The notes beneath the pieces are model-generated. The model made no database searches, was not told the origin of the DNA, and was given only the letters and a program-made list of their open reading frames with translations. A DNA stretch of 64,000 nt. Origin: Micropterix aruncella (lineage: Eukaryota; Arthropoda; Insecta; Lepidoptera; Micropterigidae). The DNA is taken from NCBI GenBank assembly GCA_944548615.1, contig OX155972.1, positions 9,688,904 to 9,752,903 of the forward strand, in the 5' to 3' direction. Position numbers and translations under genes: made by a program. Of this stretch, positions 33,710 through 50,700 are shown piece by piece (the stretch's first letter is position 1; every line of letters starts with the position of its first letter).

Positions 33710-36160
33710 TAGTCGGGGTAGGCCATCAATAAACCAAAAGAAATGCCACTGACCAAGCTTAAACTTTGTGATTCAACAGGCTCGCTCCCCTCTCTCCCCC
33801 TTTATATGGCGTCGAGAAATCTTTGATATTCCCCAGGTTAAAACAATAACACTGAAAAGATCAGATTCAAACCAATGGAAAGCATTATGAGGAATGTGAT
33901 GGTTCAGTTTTACATAATGCGTTTTAGAAGTACTTCTAAAAGTGCGACTACACTAAGGATATTAGAGTATATGTATTTTATCCATATAAATGTATTTTGG
34001 CCGACCAAATGCTTGTCATGAGCTCCGTTTATATTAATATTTAAACGTCATCGTCAGGATGGGAAAAGACGCTGTCTTACGGGCCGAAGGAACACGAAAA
34101 ATGAAATATCAGTTTTGTAAGTCCTCTTGAATCGAGGTTTGGGCGCCAGTGGCCTACGGTACGTGGGGAACAGCCGGAGCCTACGCAAAACTGCAAGCGC
34201 AGCTGGCCATCGCCTAGCGCAGCTGGCAATGGGGAAGCAAGTCAATCCTTTGAGGAACCCAGCACTCAGCCGACGAGCCTTAATAACGGGTCGTGGGGAG
34301 CAAATCCTCAGGGTAAGGACCGACCTACGGACGCGAGAGCACTCCTGGGAGCGGACGACCTTGATTTTACTTTGGGAGGATTGAAAGAAACACCGCTTCT
34401 TAAGGTGGGAATATAGGGATTTGGCAAGGACGAGGATCTCCGCCCGTGTGTTTTATGCTTATATAAATGCCCACTAAACTTATTAATTACCTCTGAGGAT
34501 TTCCTGAGGGCCTTGGTGCGGGAATTCGGCAGTATCCCGCGATCCCGTGAAATGTCAATTCCACGCTCACCGACGTTCTGACGTCTACGCACACGCCCTC
34601 TGACGGCCGTCTGTCGCACTGCCTGCGTATACGATAATCGACCCGCTTCGCGTCGGTTCGGAACTTTGCTAACTCTCGCTTCTATTTACAAGTCCCTTTT
34701 CGGGGAGATGGGAATCTCGCCGAATATAAATGAATGAAAATAAATATATAATTTAATTCTATGAAATTTCTCAGGCTAGAGCCCCGCCTTCTCTTAATTT
34801 ATTTAGGACCTTATTTTATGTCCCTTTTGTATCCCTGGTCTTGTGGTAAAAAGATAAAAGAAAAAATAAAGAGTTATAACTGAAATAAAGTTTATTCGAA
34901 AGAAAAGCGTGGCGATTTACAATATTGTTTTTACCGCTTTTGCAGCGCGTGTGAGCGCTGCTGATATAATTATGAAAATATATAAAATAAAAGAAAGGTT
35001 ACAAATTTGGATCCGTGCGGAGATGCCGCGTGGGATGCCTGCGGGACGGAGTTTACCGCGTGTCCCGGATTATATTTTTACAAGTTATATTAAAAATGTG
35101 CTGATTCTAAAAATACTGGCCTCGTCTAATGTTAACGGTGAGCGGAGTGGAAAGGAGGATTCGTTTGAAAGGAATGACTGCGGATCGCTGTGATTGAACC
35201 CGATTTGCCGATTCGCGTAATGGCGATCGGGCGCAAACATTTGCAAAAGAAAATATATACGGAATCTAATTTGCGCTTGGCGGCGCGGATTTACGGCTTA
35301 GGCGTTTAAGTGAGGATCTGAATATTATTATGGCATACTAGAAATTTAGAAAACGTGGCTGTGCGCGAAGCGCGTGGAAAGAACGACCTTAACAGATGTT
35401 TGTTCAGACTTGCCTGGGTAATGGGAGATGTAGAAGAGATGCCAGCGACCACTGCTGCTAGTTAAAAGTATTTACACTGATTTTACTACTGTTTAATGAA
35501 TGTTGCTTTCTCTTAAGATGGCTGAATAATGGCCGGAGCCCGCGGCCGGGAGCCGCGGGTCCGTCGCTTCGTCGACCGCGCTGCTCGGTGGTCCGTGTAA
35601 GAAGGAATAGCCCGTCAAATATCGCCCGTTAATTCGGTGCGTGAGAATTTTAAAAACAATAGGGAGGGTCGTTGTCCAATTCACCGTGTACGGTTAATTG
35701 CTTATCGCATTATCGTAACACGGTGATTGACGAATATTAAATAGTTATTAAATTATAAAATAATAATAAGCAATGAACCTTGGGCATTGCATGCTCGAGG
35801 TTTAATTAACAGAGTATTTAGCTCAAATCTTGTCACTAAGTATTGACCCACTTCTACGAATCATATTAAGGGATAACAATAACAATATATAGGAGTATAG
35901 TGTTGTTATCTGAACTGCCTATATAATATAGGTGTTAGATTATTTTTAACTACCTCCTGTCTATATGTTATAGGTGTTAGGTTCTTATAGGTATTCGATT
36001 ATTTTGGTGTTGTCCATTCTGCGCCCACAAAGATTTAAAAATATATTTATTTCTCTCCTCTTTTTTTGTATTTGTCTCTTAATATAGGTTAAGTTATGTA
36101 GCATTTAATCGCAAATAATGTAGTTACAATAGTATATTCATATTCATATTCATATTAATT
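33710..36160. other. Unresolved; GC-richer block 34050-35720, possible LTR
   Basis: No gene recognised. The block has CpG-rich stretches, a small perfect hairpin CCCGCGGCCGGGAGCCGCGGG near 35539, and, read on the minus strand, an end resembling LTR polyadenylation signals (AATAAACTTTATTTC near 34890). The minus-strand start TGTTACGATAATGCGATAAG near 35718 would suit an LTR. No second LTR was found, so this is at most a solo LTR. Confidence 0.3.
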
Positions 36161-36560
36161 TTATTAGTATACTGGTAACAAGTCAGATACATATTAGCAA
36201 AGAAACATTTTTTTTATCGTAAAGAAAAGATAACATAAACAAAACGAAACGAAGAAAAAAACACAAAAATAATGTAAAAAGAAGAAATACAAGCGAAAAT
36301 GCAAAGAGATCATTAAATACTTTAGCCACTATAGCATTTTAGACTTCACTCGAGTAATATTCCTCCAGCGAGTAAAACGCTATATCTGTTAGGTACCTCT
36401 TAAGGCGTCTCTTAAGTACACGTCCAGAGATTGCGTTTGTCTAACGTGCTCACTGAGTTTGTTGTAAACCGCTGGGCCGGCAATATAGGCTAGCCTCTCC
36501 GACTTGGATAATGCATGACTTACCGAACGTAGCATGCTAAAGGATCTTGTTTGATATATT
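36161..36560 (-). mobile_element. LINE C-terminal remnant
   Basis: The minus frame 36595-36389 reads SERLAYIAGPAVYNKLSEHV then RQTQSLDVYLRDALRG, like the extreme C-terminus of CR1/L2-like LINE proteins (pattern ..Y.GP..WN.LP...R...S...FK..L). It is cut by repeat X at 36561. Confidence 0.45.
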
Positions 36561-37005
36561 GAGTTGTCAACTACAACGGACGAGCCCGTCACCACAGGAC
36601 GTTTTAACGATTAGTCGTTCTATCGACCTGCAGTGAGCGTAGAAGACTTTGGACATAACAAATCCGACGTCTAGCTACGCCACAACCCGTAAGAGTCCAA
36701 CGCCTTACCGCGAGATACACCCGGCGGCTCGAGACACTCGCGCCCTTACTTCCAATTGTGACCAGATTTCGCCGGTCTCTCGATTGGTTCCGAGTTCGAG
36801 GTCGCTTGCGCGGTCCTCTCCCTTACGAAGCGGTGAAACGGTGTATACCGAATCTATCGCGGACCAAGGCATCCTTTGCCCAGCTCTGAACCGGGATCGG
36901 ATGGCCAATGGTCATTTCAAGAGCAGTCGCCGTAAGGTACGCAACCACCCCCGCTCTATAGGAAACAATACAGTTTCCAGACTCCGCCGACTGTTAGTCG
37001 GAGTT
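36561..37005 (-). repeat. Repeat family 'X', copy e
   Basis: From GTTGTCAACTACAACGGACG to GACTGTTAGTCGGAG; this is the first two thirds of the family, in the same orientation as copy c. Confidence 0.65.
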
Positions 37006-37007
37006 TA

Positions 37008-37357
37008 GGGAGCTAATGGGCCCTTGCTGAGTTGGCCACGAAGACCTATTCTGTTTCAGGGTCGGTCACACTCACGGATCAACACCCATCCGATGGCCTC
37101 CACGCATGGGGTGCGAGACTGGGTAGGACACTGGGTCAACCAGTCTCCCCTGGGAACAATCCTCTGGCGCTCCTGGACGGTCTGCGCACCGAGCGGCACA
37201 AGCCAATCGATTGTGCTCTCCGACTAACAATCGGGGGAGTCTGGGAACTGTATTGTTTCCTATAGAGCGGGGGTAGTTGTCTACCTTACGGCGACTGCTC
37301 TTTAAATGACCATTGGCCATCAGACCTGTGGTGACGGGCTCGCCCGTTGTAGTCGAC
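37008..37357 (+). repeat. Repeat family 'X', copy f, internally deleted
   Basis: It runs from GGGAGCTAATGGGCCCTTGC to GACCATTGGCCATC, then jumps to GGTGACGGGCTCGCCCGTTG, the opposite terminus. It therefore keeps both family ends with the middle deleted, and lies head-to-head against copy e. Confidence 0.65.
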
Positions 37358-37365
37358 ACCGCAAG

Positions 37366-37595
37366 ATGTTAGTCGGAGTGCACAATCGATTGGCTTGCGC
37401 CGCACGGTGCGCAGACCGTCCGGGAGGGCCAGAGGTTTGATTCCCAGGGGAAACTGGTTCCAGAGTCCTAACCAGGTTCGCACCCCGTCGCACCCAGGTG
37501 CGTGGAGGCCGTCGGATGTGTGTTGACCCGTGAGTGTGACCGACCCTGAGCACATGGGTCATCGTGGCCAACTCATCATGGGCCCGTTAGCTCCC
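37366..37595 (-). repeat. Repeat family 'X', copy g (partial)
   Basis: From GATGTTAGTCGGAGTGCACA to GGGCCCGTTAGCTCCC, the last third of the family, again in inverse orientation to copy f. Confidence 0.6.
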
Positions 37596-37599
37596 GATC

Positions 37600-37965
37600 T
37601 TGTTGGATAGTGATAATGCACACCATTCACTTCAAAATCGGCTAGATTTCTGCGAACGAACAGCGCTACTTCCATTATATAAATGGACGGCAGCGCCATG
37701 ATGCAGAGATCTCTAAACAGAGGCCTAGCCGGCGTATCAAGCGCCACAAGCGCTATTGTGCGGACTGCACGCTTCTGCATAACGAAAGCCCTCTGCCTGT
37801 CGGCTGCTCGCCCCCATAACTCCGCGCCGTACGTTAGCAGTGAATGAACGTATGCAAAGTAACACATGCGCAGCGCGGATAAATCGAGAAATGAAGCGAT
37901 GCGATAGAGTGCATAGCACGCTCTTCCCAATTTATCACTTAAAGCATCAATATGTAGGTGCCATC
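37600..37965 (-). mobile_element. LINE RT thumb remnant
   Basis: The minus strand reads MGRACYALYRIASFLDLSAL, then CYFAYVHSLLTYGAELWG and FVMQKRAVRTIALVAL. This is the post-catalytic region of CR1/Jockey-like LINE reverse transcriptases. It is open over about 120 residues but isolated. Confidence 0.7.
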
Positions 37966-38194
37966 GGTTAGGTTAGTTAGCTGTAGAATATTGCCTGTAG
38001 ACAATAAGCTTTTCTTACGAATAAAGCGTTTTATTATTATTATTTATTATCATACATAACTATGGAGATAGTAAAATTGATAAAATATACCCATCATGTC
38101 TAAGTATCACCATTATTATTTATATGTAATTTATGAGTATCGTAATTTTTCCAACATTAAATCATTTAATAATAGCAATATTAATCTACATAAC

Positions 38195-38246
38195 ACGGGA
38201 ATACGTGTTATGTAGATTGTTGAGAATCTACATAACACGGGAATTG
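38195..38246. repeat. Small palindrome plus third copy
   Basis: AATCTACATAACACG and its exact inverse CGTGTTATGTAGATT are separated by GGAATA; a further direct copy of the first arm (ATCTACATAACACGGGAAT) follows within 15 bp. It may be the terminal hairpin of a small mobile element. Confidence 0.5.
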
Positions 38247-38485
38247 TTGCGGCATTTATGAAATACACATTATTAGATTCCTTTAGATTTATTTAAAAAA
38301 CAGCAGATCACCCTTTTGTTTTGCGAGATATTTAACTTTAAATTTATGTAATTTTTCATTTTTTTTCGACCTGTGACATTTTATAGGATAATTCGATAAA
38401 CTTCAGAGCCTTTTTTATTCCCTATATAAAAAAATATATAGTAAGAGTTTCTGATTGATAATGCTTTTCGTATATTTTATTACAG

Positions 38486-39138
38486 GTTTCGCACCATCCA
38501 ATGAAAGCCCAAACTACGAAATCCTACTGATCTGCCTCATTGTTCTCCCAAATATGTTATTCTTAGCAAGGGCTGGTTATCTAATAGTGTACATTACACT
38601 AATCGGACATTGTGTTAACCAATATAAAGCACTCAGTTCAAAAATCAATACCATTGTACGTGAGATATCTGAAACAAACCATAACACTAAAAATTCTATA
38701 CAAGCTTTAAAAACTACAATTGACAGTCACTGTTTATTAATATCAATGATAGCACAATTAAAAGACAATTTTGAGGTTTTACTGGCCATAGATATGATAT
38801 TAGTAATGTCAGCTATTGCCTTCTTAATGTTCGTACGTGGAACTTATCTCTTTTCAGCATTAGTAATACAAATGTTCACCCTTTTATATTTGCTTATTTA
38901 AGCGAGATTCTCAATACTGAAGCAGGAAACTTTGCCCAGTCAGTATACATATATGTCAAATTGGTATTTGATTTCGCCTGACTATCGCAAATACTTGTCT
39001 TTCGTAATGTTGTTGGCTTCCAAGCCTTCTTACCTAACAGTAGCTAAATTGAAGACCGCGTCATTGAGTTCTTTACAAACAGCTTTAAATTTTATATATT
39101 CTAGTTATGCTTTAATTAGATCAAGATCTGCAAGTTAA
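38486..39138 (+). pseudogene. OR-C: odorant receptor last exon only, two frameshifts
   Basis: The acceptor TTATTACAG precedes GFAPSNESPNYEI, the start of the last exon in this cluster. The frame is family-like through VDSH-region equivalents (TTIDSHCLLISMIAQL) and TM5, then breaks near 38880: frame 0 hits TAA at 38899-38901, while FIFAYLSEILNTEAGNF continues in another frame. Near 38950 the frame shifts back, giving MSNWYLISPDYRKY and the normal C-terminus through 39138. The two lesions offset each other, with roughly 65 bp out of frame. No exons 1-3 were found in the 13 kb upstream. It is most likely a dead duplicate. Confidence 0.8.
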
Positions 39139-39139
39139 A

Positions 39140-40231
39140 CGATATCACGGTTAATGACTTTTGCTACTAGACGCACTGATCGATGTTGTAATGGAGAAAG
39201 TTACCAGAGATTATTTACGCTGTATGTTTTAGAGCCTCTTAAATTGACGTTATTACAGATTATATGAAAACTTAGACATAAGTTGCATATATTATCAAGA
39301 AAATAATGTAAAAATTCCAAAGAAGGTTATGTGTTTATAACTGAAATGTAAAATGGGAAAACCTAGATCTCATTTATTCGATAAAAATAGCATAACAAAA
39401 AAATGTAATTTTAGTAGATTTAAAAAAAATCTTTGTTAAAAACTGTATGTGTAAAATTTTGGTTAACTTTGAATTACTGCATTTACTTCCTTGAAATAAA
39501 ATTTGTTATAATCTTTAACAATTGACCTTGCGCATTTAAACTAGAGAAATAAAAAAATGCTGGTTTAAGAAAAAAATATTTCAAAAGTTTGACCTTTTTT
39601 AACATACTTTATTCAAAAAAAGTCAATTTAATCAAATGTATGGCCTACTATTAATTGTTTAAGTATTGATATAAATTTATGTAATTTGTGTGGTTTGTAT
39701 ATTTGTAAATTTTAAATTGTATAACATAATATCTGTATTAATTAACTTATTGATGCATTTATTTAGACTTTTAGCGATTTTCCTATCAATAAATAATTAT
39801 ATAAATTACTTACTTTTGTTATTTGGCGGATTTATTTAGTATTTTTCAGTAAAAAATCAAAAGACAAAAATAATGACATTGACAAAAAATGACATTGACA
39901 TGACAAAAATATGACATTGACATGACAAAAAAATAATGACAAAAAATAATGACGTATAGCCTCGTCGCGGCAATGCAAACCAGACACTAGGGACAAACTT
40001 AACGAATCTATTGCAACCTGGGACCTACGTACCTATTAAAGATGAATGTTACTCTACCAAAATTTCGTGACACTACTCCTTTTTACAAGCTTTTATTCAC
40101 CTTGCAATGTTTGTCAGTCGGTTTGTTTAGGTCAAATCTTGCAAGCTGAATTAGAACCACTTCCTCTTATCCTATAAAGTTGAAACTTTATAAGTTGGTT
40201 CAGTTCCGATGACAATACTATTTTATGGTAA
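39140..40231. other. Intergenic sequence with short direct repeats
   Basis: AT-rich. At 39862-39952 ATGACATTGACA/AATAATGACA units repeat several times. No gene. Confidence 0.4.
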
Positions 40232-40735
40232 ACATGACCCTATTCTGCACCCCGGATTGGCTCGCGACGAGGGGACTCACCAACGGTCAACAGCACAGAC
40301 ACGAAATTTTGTATACGCATTCAATTACCATAGCCCATTCTAAGTTTCATCATGACATGTCTGCTGAGCCTAGGATTGGCTCCCAACGAGATGCTCCTTA
40401 ATGGTCAACAGCACTGTTACGAAATTTTGTATACGCAATCAATTATGATAGCCCGTTCTAAGTTTCACTATGACCTGGCTTTTGCGCCCAAGATTGATTC
40501 CCGACGAGGGGACTTGTCAACCGTCAACAGCACTGTCACTAAATTTTGCAAACGCTTTCAATATGATAGCCTGTTCTAAGTTTCACCATGACATGGCTGC
40601 TGCGCCCAGGGTTAGCTCCCGGCGATGGGACTCCGTAACGGTCAACCTCACAGAAACGAATTTGTATAGGTACCTATTCAATTATGATAGCCCATTCTAA
40701 TTTTCAACATGACATAGCTGCTGAACCCCGTATTT
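40232..40735 (+). repeat. About 117 bp minisatellite, four to five units (array 1)
   Basis: Units share ATTCAATTATGATAGCCC, GTTCTAAGTTTCACCATGAC and GGTCAACAGCACTGTTACGA, spaced about 115-118 bp. The same unit occurs inverted at 59163-59512 inside OR-F, so the two arrays belong to one family; it may be the internal repeat of a Helitron-like miniature element. Confidence 0.75.
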
Positions 40736-41592
40736 TCAGATTCTATATAAAGATTCAATATTATAATACTATATGGTTGCGCGCAAAGTATCTTTTGCAT
40801 CAGCATTTGATTAGTGTATGTGGATGTACGCCTTCACTGACAGATGTTGATTCCGAAGAAGAAGAAGAACGACTTGAACGCAGCCAGTACTGCGTTTGCT
40901 CGAAAAATGCCCCCGCTAGTTTTTATAATTATCCGCCGCGCTGTCAGAACGACAGCATATATACTTTTCAGCGATTTTTGCATACTCTCGCGACTCTGTA
41001 CCGCTTTTATTTATCGCCTTCTTAAACCGCTCCGCAAAATCAGAATAAAACTCCGCGAAAGAACTAATCCGCTTCGAGTGGGTCGTGTGTGAGACATTGT
41101 CTAAGATACTTGCATGAGAAATCCACCAGCAGGCACCTCGAGGGTGCGTAGCAGTGCTGGGGCTTCCAGATAGGCGAGGATCATCATCACAGGTCAGTCG
41201 GTGTTTTACAGACATATATCTGATTACGTGTTGATGTTTGAGGGATTTGTGCCCATCGATTTCGTCTCATTTTGTAAAGTACCCACATATTAGAATCTAT
41301 GCAATTATTTTATTTCTTTTAGTATAATTTATTTACGGTTATGATCTCGCCGCTGTTCAACTATTTACACGTTGAACAACCACTATATTTATTTCTGATT
41401 TTTATCACTCCCTATAACCTAAGATCATTATTTCTCAATTTGGTCGTTTAATGAGCAAAATCATTAATCTAGCGTAAAATCGTCGTAAATACATAGTTTA
41501 TTATGCTCAAATCAAGCAACCATAACGAGCACATTGATATTATAACCCCATTCGATGATTTCCATAGTAGTAGATCCTTTTTATAAATCGGG

Positions 41593-45725
<4,133 letters not shown>

Positions 45726-46210
45726 AATAATTCATTTTAGTTGGTTTTTACCTAATTTTTCGAATATAATAGTCTAATGATACACTCACTTTGTAATATA
45801 CCCATATATCAGGTGATGTCGTTATTTGTTATTTTGTGTGAGTCCATATATCCGCCCGCCTGTCTGTAGGTACCGTAGATTATATACGCGACTTTTAAAA
45901 CTATGTAATTGAAATTCGACAGTCATAGAACTCTTTTGCCTGCACCTAGCCCACGAAATAATTAAAATTAAGAAATATATTTTTATATAATTATAACTGG
46001 GTGTCAAATATTTGTTTTTCTTATCCAGTCGAGTAGAATAACATTAATTTTATATACTGTCAACGGATTGCGATAAAAAAGCATACTTAGCCTAAACATT
46101 CGCATATCTTTTTTAAGTTATTATATTTTGTGTTAGATTCAAGAATATGCACGTAGATTATGAAAGTAGCTTGAAATTTAATAATATTGCTGTTTGACGA
46201 GCAAAGTCTA
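45726..46210. other. 3' flank of OR-D
   Basis: AT-rich with no gene recognised; likely contains the OR-D polyadenylation site. Confidence 0.4.
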
Positions 46211-46218
46211 TAGGTAGG

Positions 46219-47168
46219 CATGGCCGTGCCCAGGTGGGGGGGGTCCGAGGGGTCCGGACCCCCCCCCCCCCCGAAATGAAATGGATTTACACTAGATAGA
46301 ATCGACTTTCCAAAATGAAATAGATTTACACTAGATAAAATCGATTTTTGGGTGCAAAAAATACATTAGGGGTATTCCGCTAAGCTATATTATCGGGTTA
46401 AAATCGAGGAAGAAATAACAGCAGTACGATATTTCAGTGACAGTAGAAATCTATACGATAACAGACCCTTGATGTCGGACCGACAAATCCCGCGCAGTCA
46501 AGTGTCAACTAGTAGAGTTGGACACTCGCATTCATCTCAGCGTCGTGCTTCGTCATATCATCAAAAGCTTTGTTAGCGGACAGCGCTTATGTAGAACGTT
46601 TCCGAGCAATTTTAGGGCGTTCACGGGTATGTTTTTAAGTGTTAGTTTCATATCCATCCGTTCCACTCATATCGAAAAGAGCGTAGAGCTGTCAAAAGAC
46701 TCAAGACTCAAATGTTTGTCTCCATCGCTTGAGTCAATTATTGGACGATTGGCATGGCCAGCGCCCTGCTATTAGACGGTGTAACAAACGTTTGACGTAC
46801 GTGATACGTCTAATGTTTGAACAGTTACCTAAAATAATTTAAAAAACTGATAATGAAGACGATGTTGTTCCTGTTGCCGCGGCAGTAGTCAGTCAGTCAT
46901 GTTGTTTTGCTGCAAATTACTCCAAAATAAAGCTAAAAGCCTAATAGGAAGTGGTGGATGGTGTGTATAAATAAAAATAGGACTATAATAAAAAAAATCT
47001 GTAGGTTTTTAGGTTTGAAAACGAAAATGTTAGTTAGTAGTTAGTACCTACAGTATTTTCAGTGGCGGGCTTCTCCCGTCATAATGTAAGGGTAATAAAA
47101 TTGAATTTGAATTAGCCGGTCTTTTTTTTTGGACCCCCCCCCGAAAAAAAAATCTGGGCACGGCCTTG
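46219..47168. mobile_element. Non-autonomous hAT-type element, 950 bp
   Basis: Inverted ends CATGGCCGTGCCCAGG (left) and CTGGGCACGGCCTTG (right) are bordered by the 8 bp direct repeat TAGGTAGG at 46211-46218 and 47169-47176. An 8 bp target duplication with short CA...TG ends is characteristic of hAT. Just inside both ends are C/G runs. A 21 bp phrase (AATGAAATGGATTTACACTA) is repeated near the left end. There is no transposase domain. Confidence 0.8.
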
Positions 47169-47176
47169 TAGGTAGG

Positions 47177-47760
47177 TACACCGGAATGACATTGCCTAAG
47201 ATATATATCTTTGTAAATAATTTAGAATTTTAATGATATGCTAATTAGGTGTATTTCTTTGTAATATATCTGTTTAAATCCTATAAAATAGTTTCATTTC
47301 AAAGCGTCATTTAAATAAAATATTTCACAGTGAATTATTGAAATTGCAGTTTTTTTACCAGTAGCAGTGGCGTTTGGCAGGGAATGAATTTTTTCTCCGT
47401 GGTTTCTATAATAGTAGGAAGAGATACGTGTGTATAAAATAAAATATATTGTATTAGGCGTACCTCAAACTGTAACTATACTTTATTTATTATAAGTTCA
47501 CACAAAAATACACCGTTTGCACTAAAACATAGATTGTGTCAGAGCTCCTAATTAGAGCCTGTTCGAAGGAGATCAACAATACAAATGATTAATTAATATA
47601 TAACTTCTAAATCAAAATTTTCTGATTTAAATTTAGTTAAAAAATAAATTTACAATACACCTAAAAAAATACAATTATAAATAGGTAATAATGAACCATA
47701 ATTTGTAGTATTAACTAATATTTTTTTGATAATAAATAATAATTAGTAATAATTATACTC
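47177..47760. other. Intergenic, AT-rich
   Basis: Nothing recognised. Confidence 0.4.
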
Positions 47761-47764
47761 TCGA

Positions 47765-47965
47765 ACTAAAATCGGGAATTAGTTCATGTGAACGAGACAG
47801 AGCAGTACGTCAGAGCGGAATGTGAAATGAACGGTTGTCACTTTTCCGCATTAAAGCATAAAGCAGCTAAATCTAACGCAGCACGAAATGTGTTCAGGTA
47901 GTTTTAGTGCGGGAAAATCGACGATATTTCATTTCATATTCCGTTCTAACGTATTACAATCTCTC
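47765..47965. mobile_element. Short MITE with imperfect inverted repeats
   Basis: GTACGTCAGAGCGGAATGTG / AAATGAACGGTTGTCACTTTT on the left is mirrored by TTTCATTTCATATTCCGTTC / TAACGTATTAC on the right. A related piece is at 3290-3420. It is followed by a (CT)n run at 47950-47987. Confidence 0.5.
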
Positions 47966-48359
47966 TCTCTTTCTCTCTCTCTCTCTCGTAGGAGGGAGAT
48001 AGGAGGGAGATATAGGATTGTGTAAGACATTAGATAGAAGTGAAAGGATAATATGCAATTTTTTCCGGTCCCGTATACGAAGCCATTGCAATTTTGCTCG
48101 GTACTCGGAAACATGGTCATACTTCCGCAGATTGAATATCGCATATTATATTGAATGTCGCATTCCGCATCGACATCCGTCATAGTACAGCCCGCCACAT
48201 ACTGTGGCGCACGACGACACATGCCCACGTTTGACAAAAAAGCTACGTCGCTCGATGTTGTCGCACACATTTCAAGCTGAATTACGCCACGCAAATGTTG
48301 TATCGACTGCCTTAAAAAGCGCACGTGTTAAAATGCACGTCGTAAAGTTCTTGCGATGG

Positions 48360-49190
48360 TTTTTTTTTTTTTTTGGTAGTAGTCTTTATTCATAAAAAAA
48401 GATACAAATTACATGTCACAGTTCCCCACTAAGGCTAGTGCCTTTTCAGTGGGTAACTAACAATAATGTGTTTATAATTCTGACTTATATTATCCATTAC
48501 CTATTATACTTTTATTAACTATTATAACTTTTTACGTGGGAACGTTTATGAGGGGAGAAGAGCGGAAGTGGGTGAGCGGGGGAAGGGGGTGAAGGGGGGG
48601 GGGGGTGGACGTGGTTTTGCCATAAAACGTGTGCACAGCGTCGCTCAGCCGGCGCATCCGCGGCAACCCACGCGTGTGCTTCTGACGTCACATAGCCACG
48701 CATCCATGCATAGCCTGTGCGTGGCTGGCCTTATGTTGATTTCTATGGTAGCCGGTATTAGACAAAGCTGAAGCCAGGTGTGAAACGTGGCCGTGCGTAG
48801 CAGTCTGTGGGGGCCTTAAATCGAATGGCGGGCGACGGGGAAAGCTATGGCAAAAAGGCGAAGAGGAAACGAGACAACGATAGCGGTCAAGCGGACGGCG
48901 ATCGTGACGCGACCGGCAATAGGGAGGCGAATGGAGATCGTATGCCTTTAAATATATGATTTACATTAAATATAATAAATTAATTTTGTATCAAGAGATT
49001 GAATGAGCAACATCAACAAAATCTGTATTATCACGGGTTTTACAACCAACGATATAAGCCGTGAAAATGTTATTATTCATAAATTATTAATTATAATAGA
49101 TATCCACACAAGGTAGACTGTTAAAAAAACCAGTTTATCCTAAAAAAAACTTAAAATACAAGTTGAGTATTTGTAGGAATATATCAGAAA
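48360..49190. other. Mixed repeat debris, GC-rich 48560-48960
   Basis: A T run then TCTTTATTCATAAAAAAAGA suggests the inverted 3' end of a retroelement. A short plus frame starting at 48824 (MAGDGESYGKKAKRKRDNDS) is basic and low-complexity; it could be a leader exon or mobile-element ORF, but I cannot assign it. Confidence 0.3.
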
Positions 49191-50300
49191 TGAATGAATC
49201 GAGCGCTATCGAGTAGGGCTTTCACAAGGCGATACCCATCACCAGCCGATAAATCAAAAACTGCATATCCCTTGCACGCGTCGGCGGCTGCTATGAATCC
49301 CCCTAGGAGAAAGAGCCGAGAACGGCCTACAAAAACTATACCTATTCAGCTAATTCAAAGGGCTAAGCAAGGGCATCTACTACAACAAAAACATATTTAA
49401 TTATGAGCAGTTGGGTGGCATTTTTCAAGGCTCAAATACTTGCAGACAATCCGAGAGCAGCGCGTTAAAGTCCGTGTTATATTCAACAATGCTCTGAATT
49501 TATTGGACTTTGATTATGGCGGCTGTATTTGTATAAGAAGACGAGCTTACTGAGCCATACTGAAAATGAGGTCAAGGAGGCAACATCACTTGTCCTTGCT
49601 TTCTATGTTGTCGAGTTACTCGTTATCGCCATGCCTACTTCACGCGAGACAGTGAGCCAATGGCGGTTATTCCGACGTATGAAGCCACTAGTTTTTAAGG
49701 AAGTTTTTCATATTATTCAACGATTGTAGGAAATCTGTTGGTTTACAACAATGCTGTCGAAGACATTGAATATATTCAAACCGAGATTTCGGGGAAACTA
49801 TTAAATTATGACTATTCAAGTGACGTAATTAAAGGTTATCTTCCTATTTGGCCTTTCTTCTCATTACATATTACAAATCTTTATCATTATCGTTTTATAG
49901 CTGTTATTTATATTTTGTATTTTAATTTCTTACACTACAGTGAGAAAATACCAAGTCGTGAGCTCAAACAAAAACACGTGAGGTCAAACAAACACACGGC
50001 TCCGACGAGACATGTCATTCAGATAATGTCATAATTTTTAGATTATATTTTACCAGAAATATCCACGAAATGAGGCGCGAAATTATTCTAGCGGCCGTCT
50101 ATGTATCTATGGTAATATTGAGATATTTGGTATGGATTTTAGGATGCGTTCGAATTAGAAAATATTATTACTGTGCGCTCCGGGAGCAAGCCGCCAATAT
50201 TGGACGTTACGTAATCAACAGTGTTCTGATGTTCAACCAAATTTGGTTATTATGTAGCCGAAGAATTAAGGCAAAAAAAATATGATGATTTTCAACTCAC
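49191..50300. other. Several short plus-strand frames, not recognised
   Basis: Frames at 49194-49400 (basic), 49529-49729, 49738-50034 and 50070-50285 lie in a row, but none resembles a family I know. 49738-50034 runs up to a TACACTACAG that could be a splice acceptor. They may be exons of an unknown gene or a decayed element. Confidence 0.2.
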
Positions 50301-50448
50301 TTTCCGTGCAGAATAATGTATTCTAAACTAAAAGAATTAAAGCTGAAAAAAATCTGCTAATATCCAAATAAAAAACAGTTTAACTTTTCTTGTTCAATTG
50401 GATTTATAGAATAACTATGAAAATAAAATTAATATTATTAGAATCGAT

Positions 50449-50700
50449 ATGATTTATCGTTGTTTTGGTTATATTTACAAGATTATGACGTGGTCCCGTA
50501 ACCGGCATGTCCATTCAACACGGGCACGTGAACAACTTGCTATAATACCCAAGCACAAAACTACACATTTCCAGTGCAGCTTTTCGTATTATTCTGCGGT
50601 TGTATGGAATCGGTTGGGAATGGCTTTGCGATCGAAATCAATTGCAGTATTTAAGGACCACTTTAAAAGTTTATTATTAAAGGAAGATATTTAGATGTCA
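50449..50700 (+). mobile_element. LINE C-terminal remnant
   Basis: HKTTHFQCSFSYYSAVVWNR, then LRSKSIAVFKDHFKSLLL fits the C-terminal end of CR1/L2-like LINE polyproteins. The AT-rich tail runs to about 51000. Confidence 0.5.

Noticed and set aside
34890..35720. Complete LTR retrotransposon
   Set aside because: No second LTR or pol sequence nearby; only a tentative solo LTR.
38455..38485. ATG at 38461 region as start of OR-C
   Set aside because: The sequence before 38486 is the polypyrimidine and acceptor region of an intron (TTTTATTACAG), as in the paralogues.
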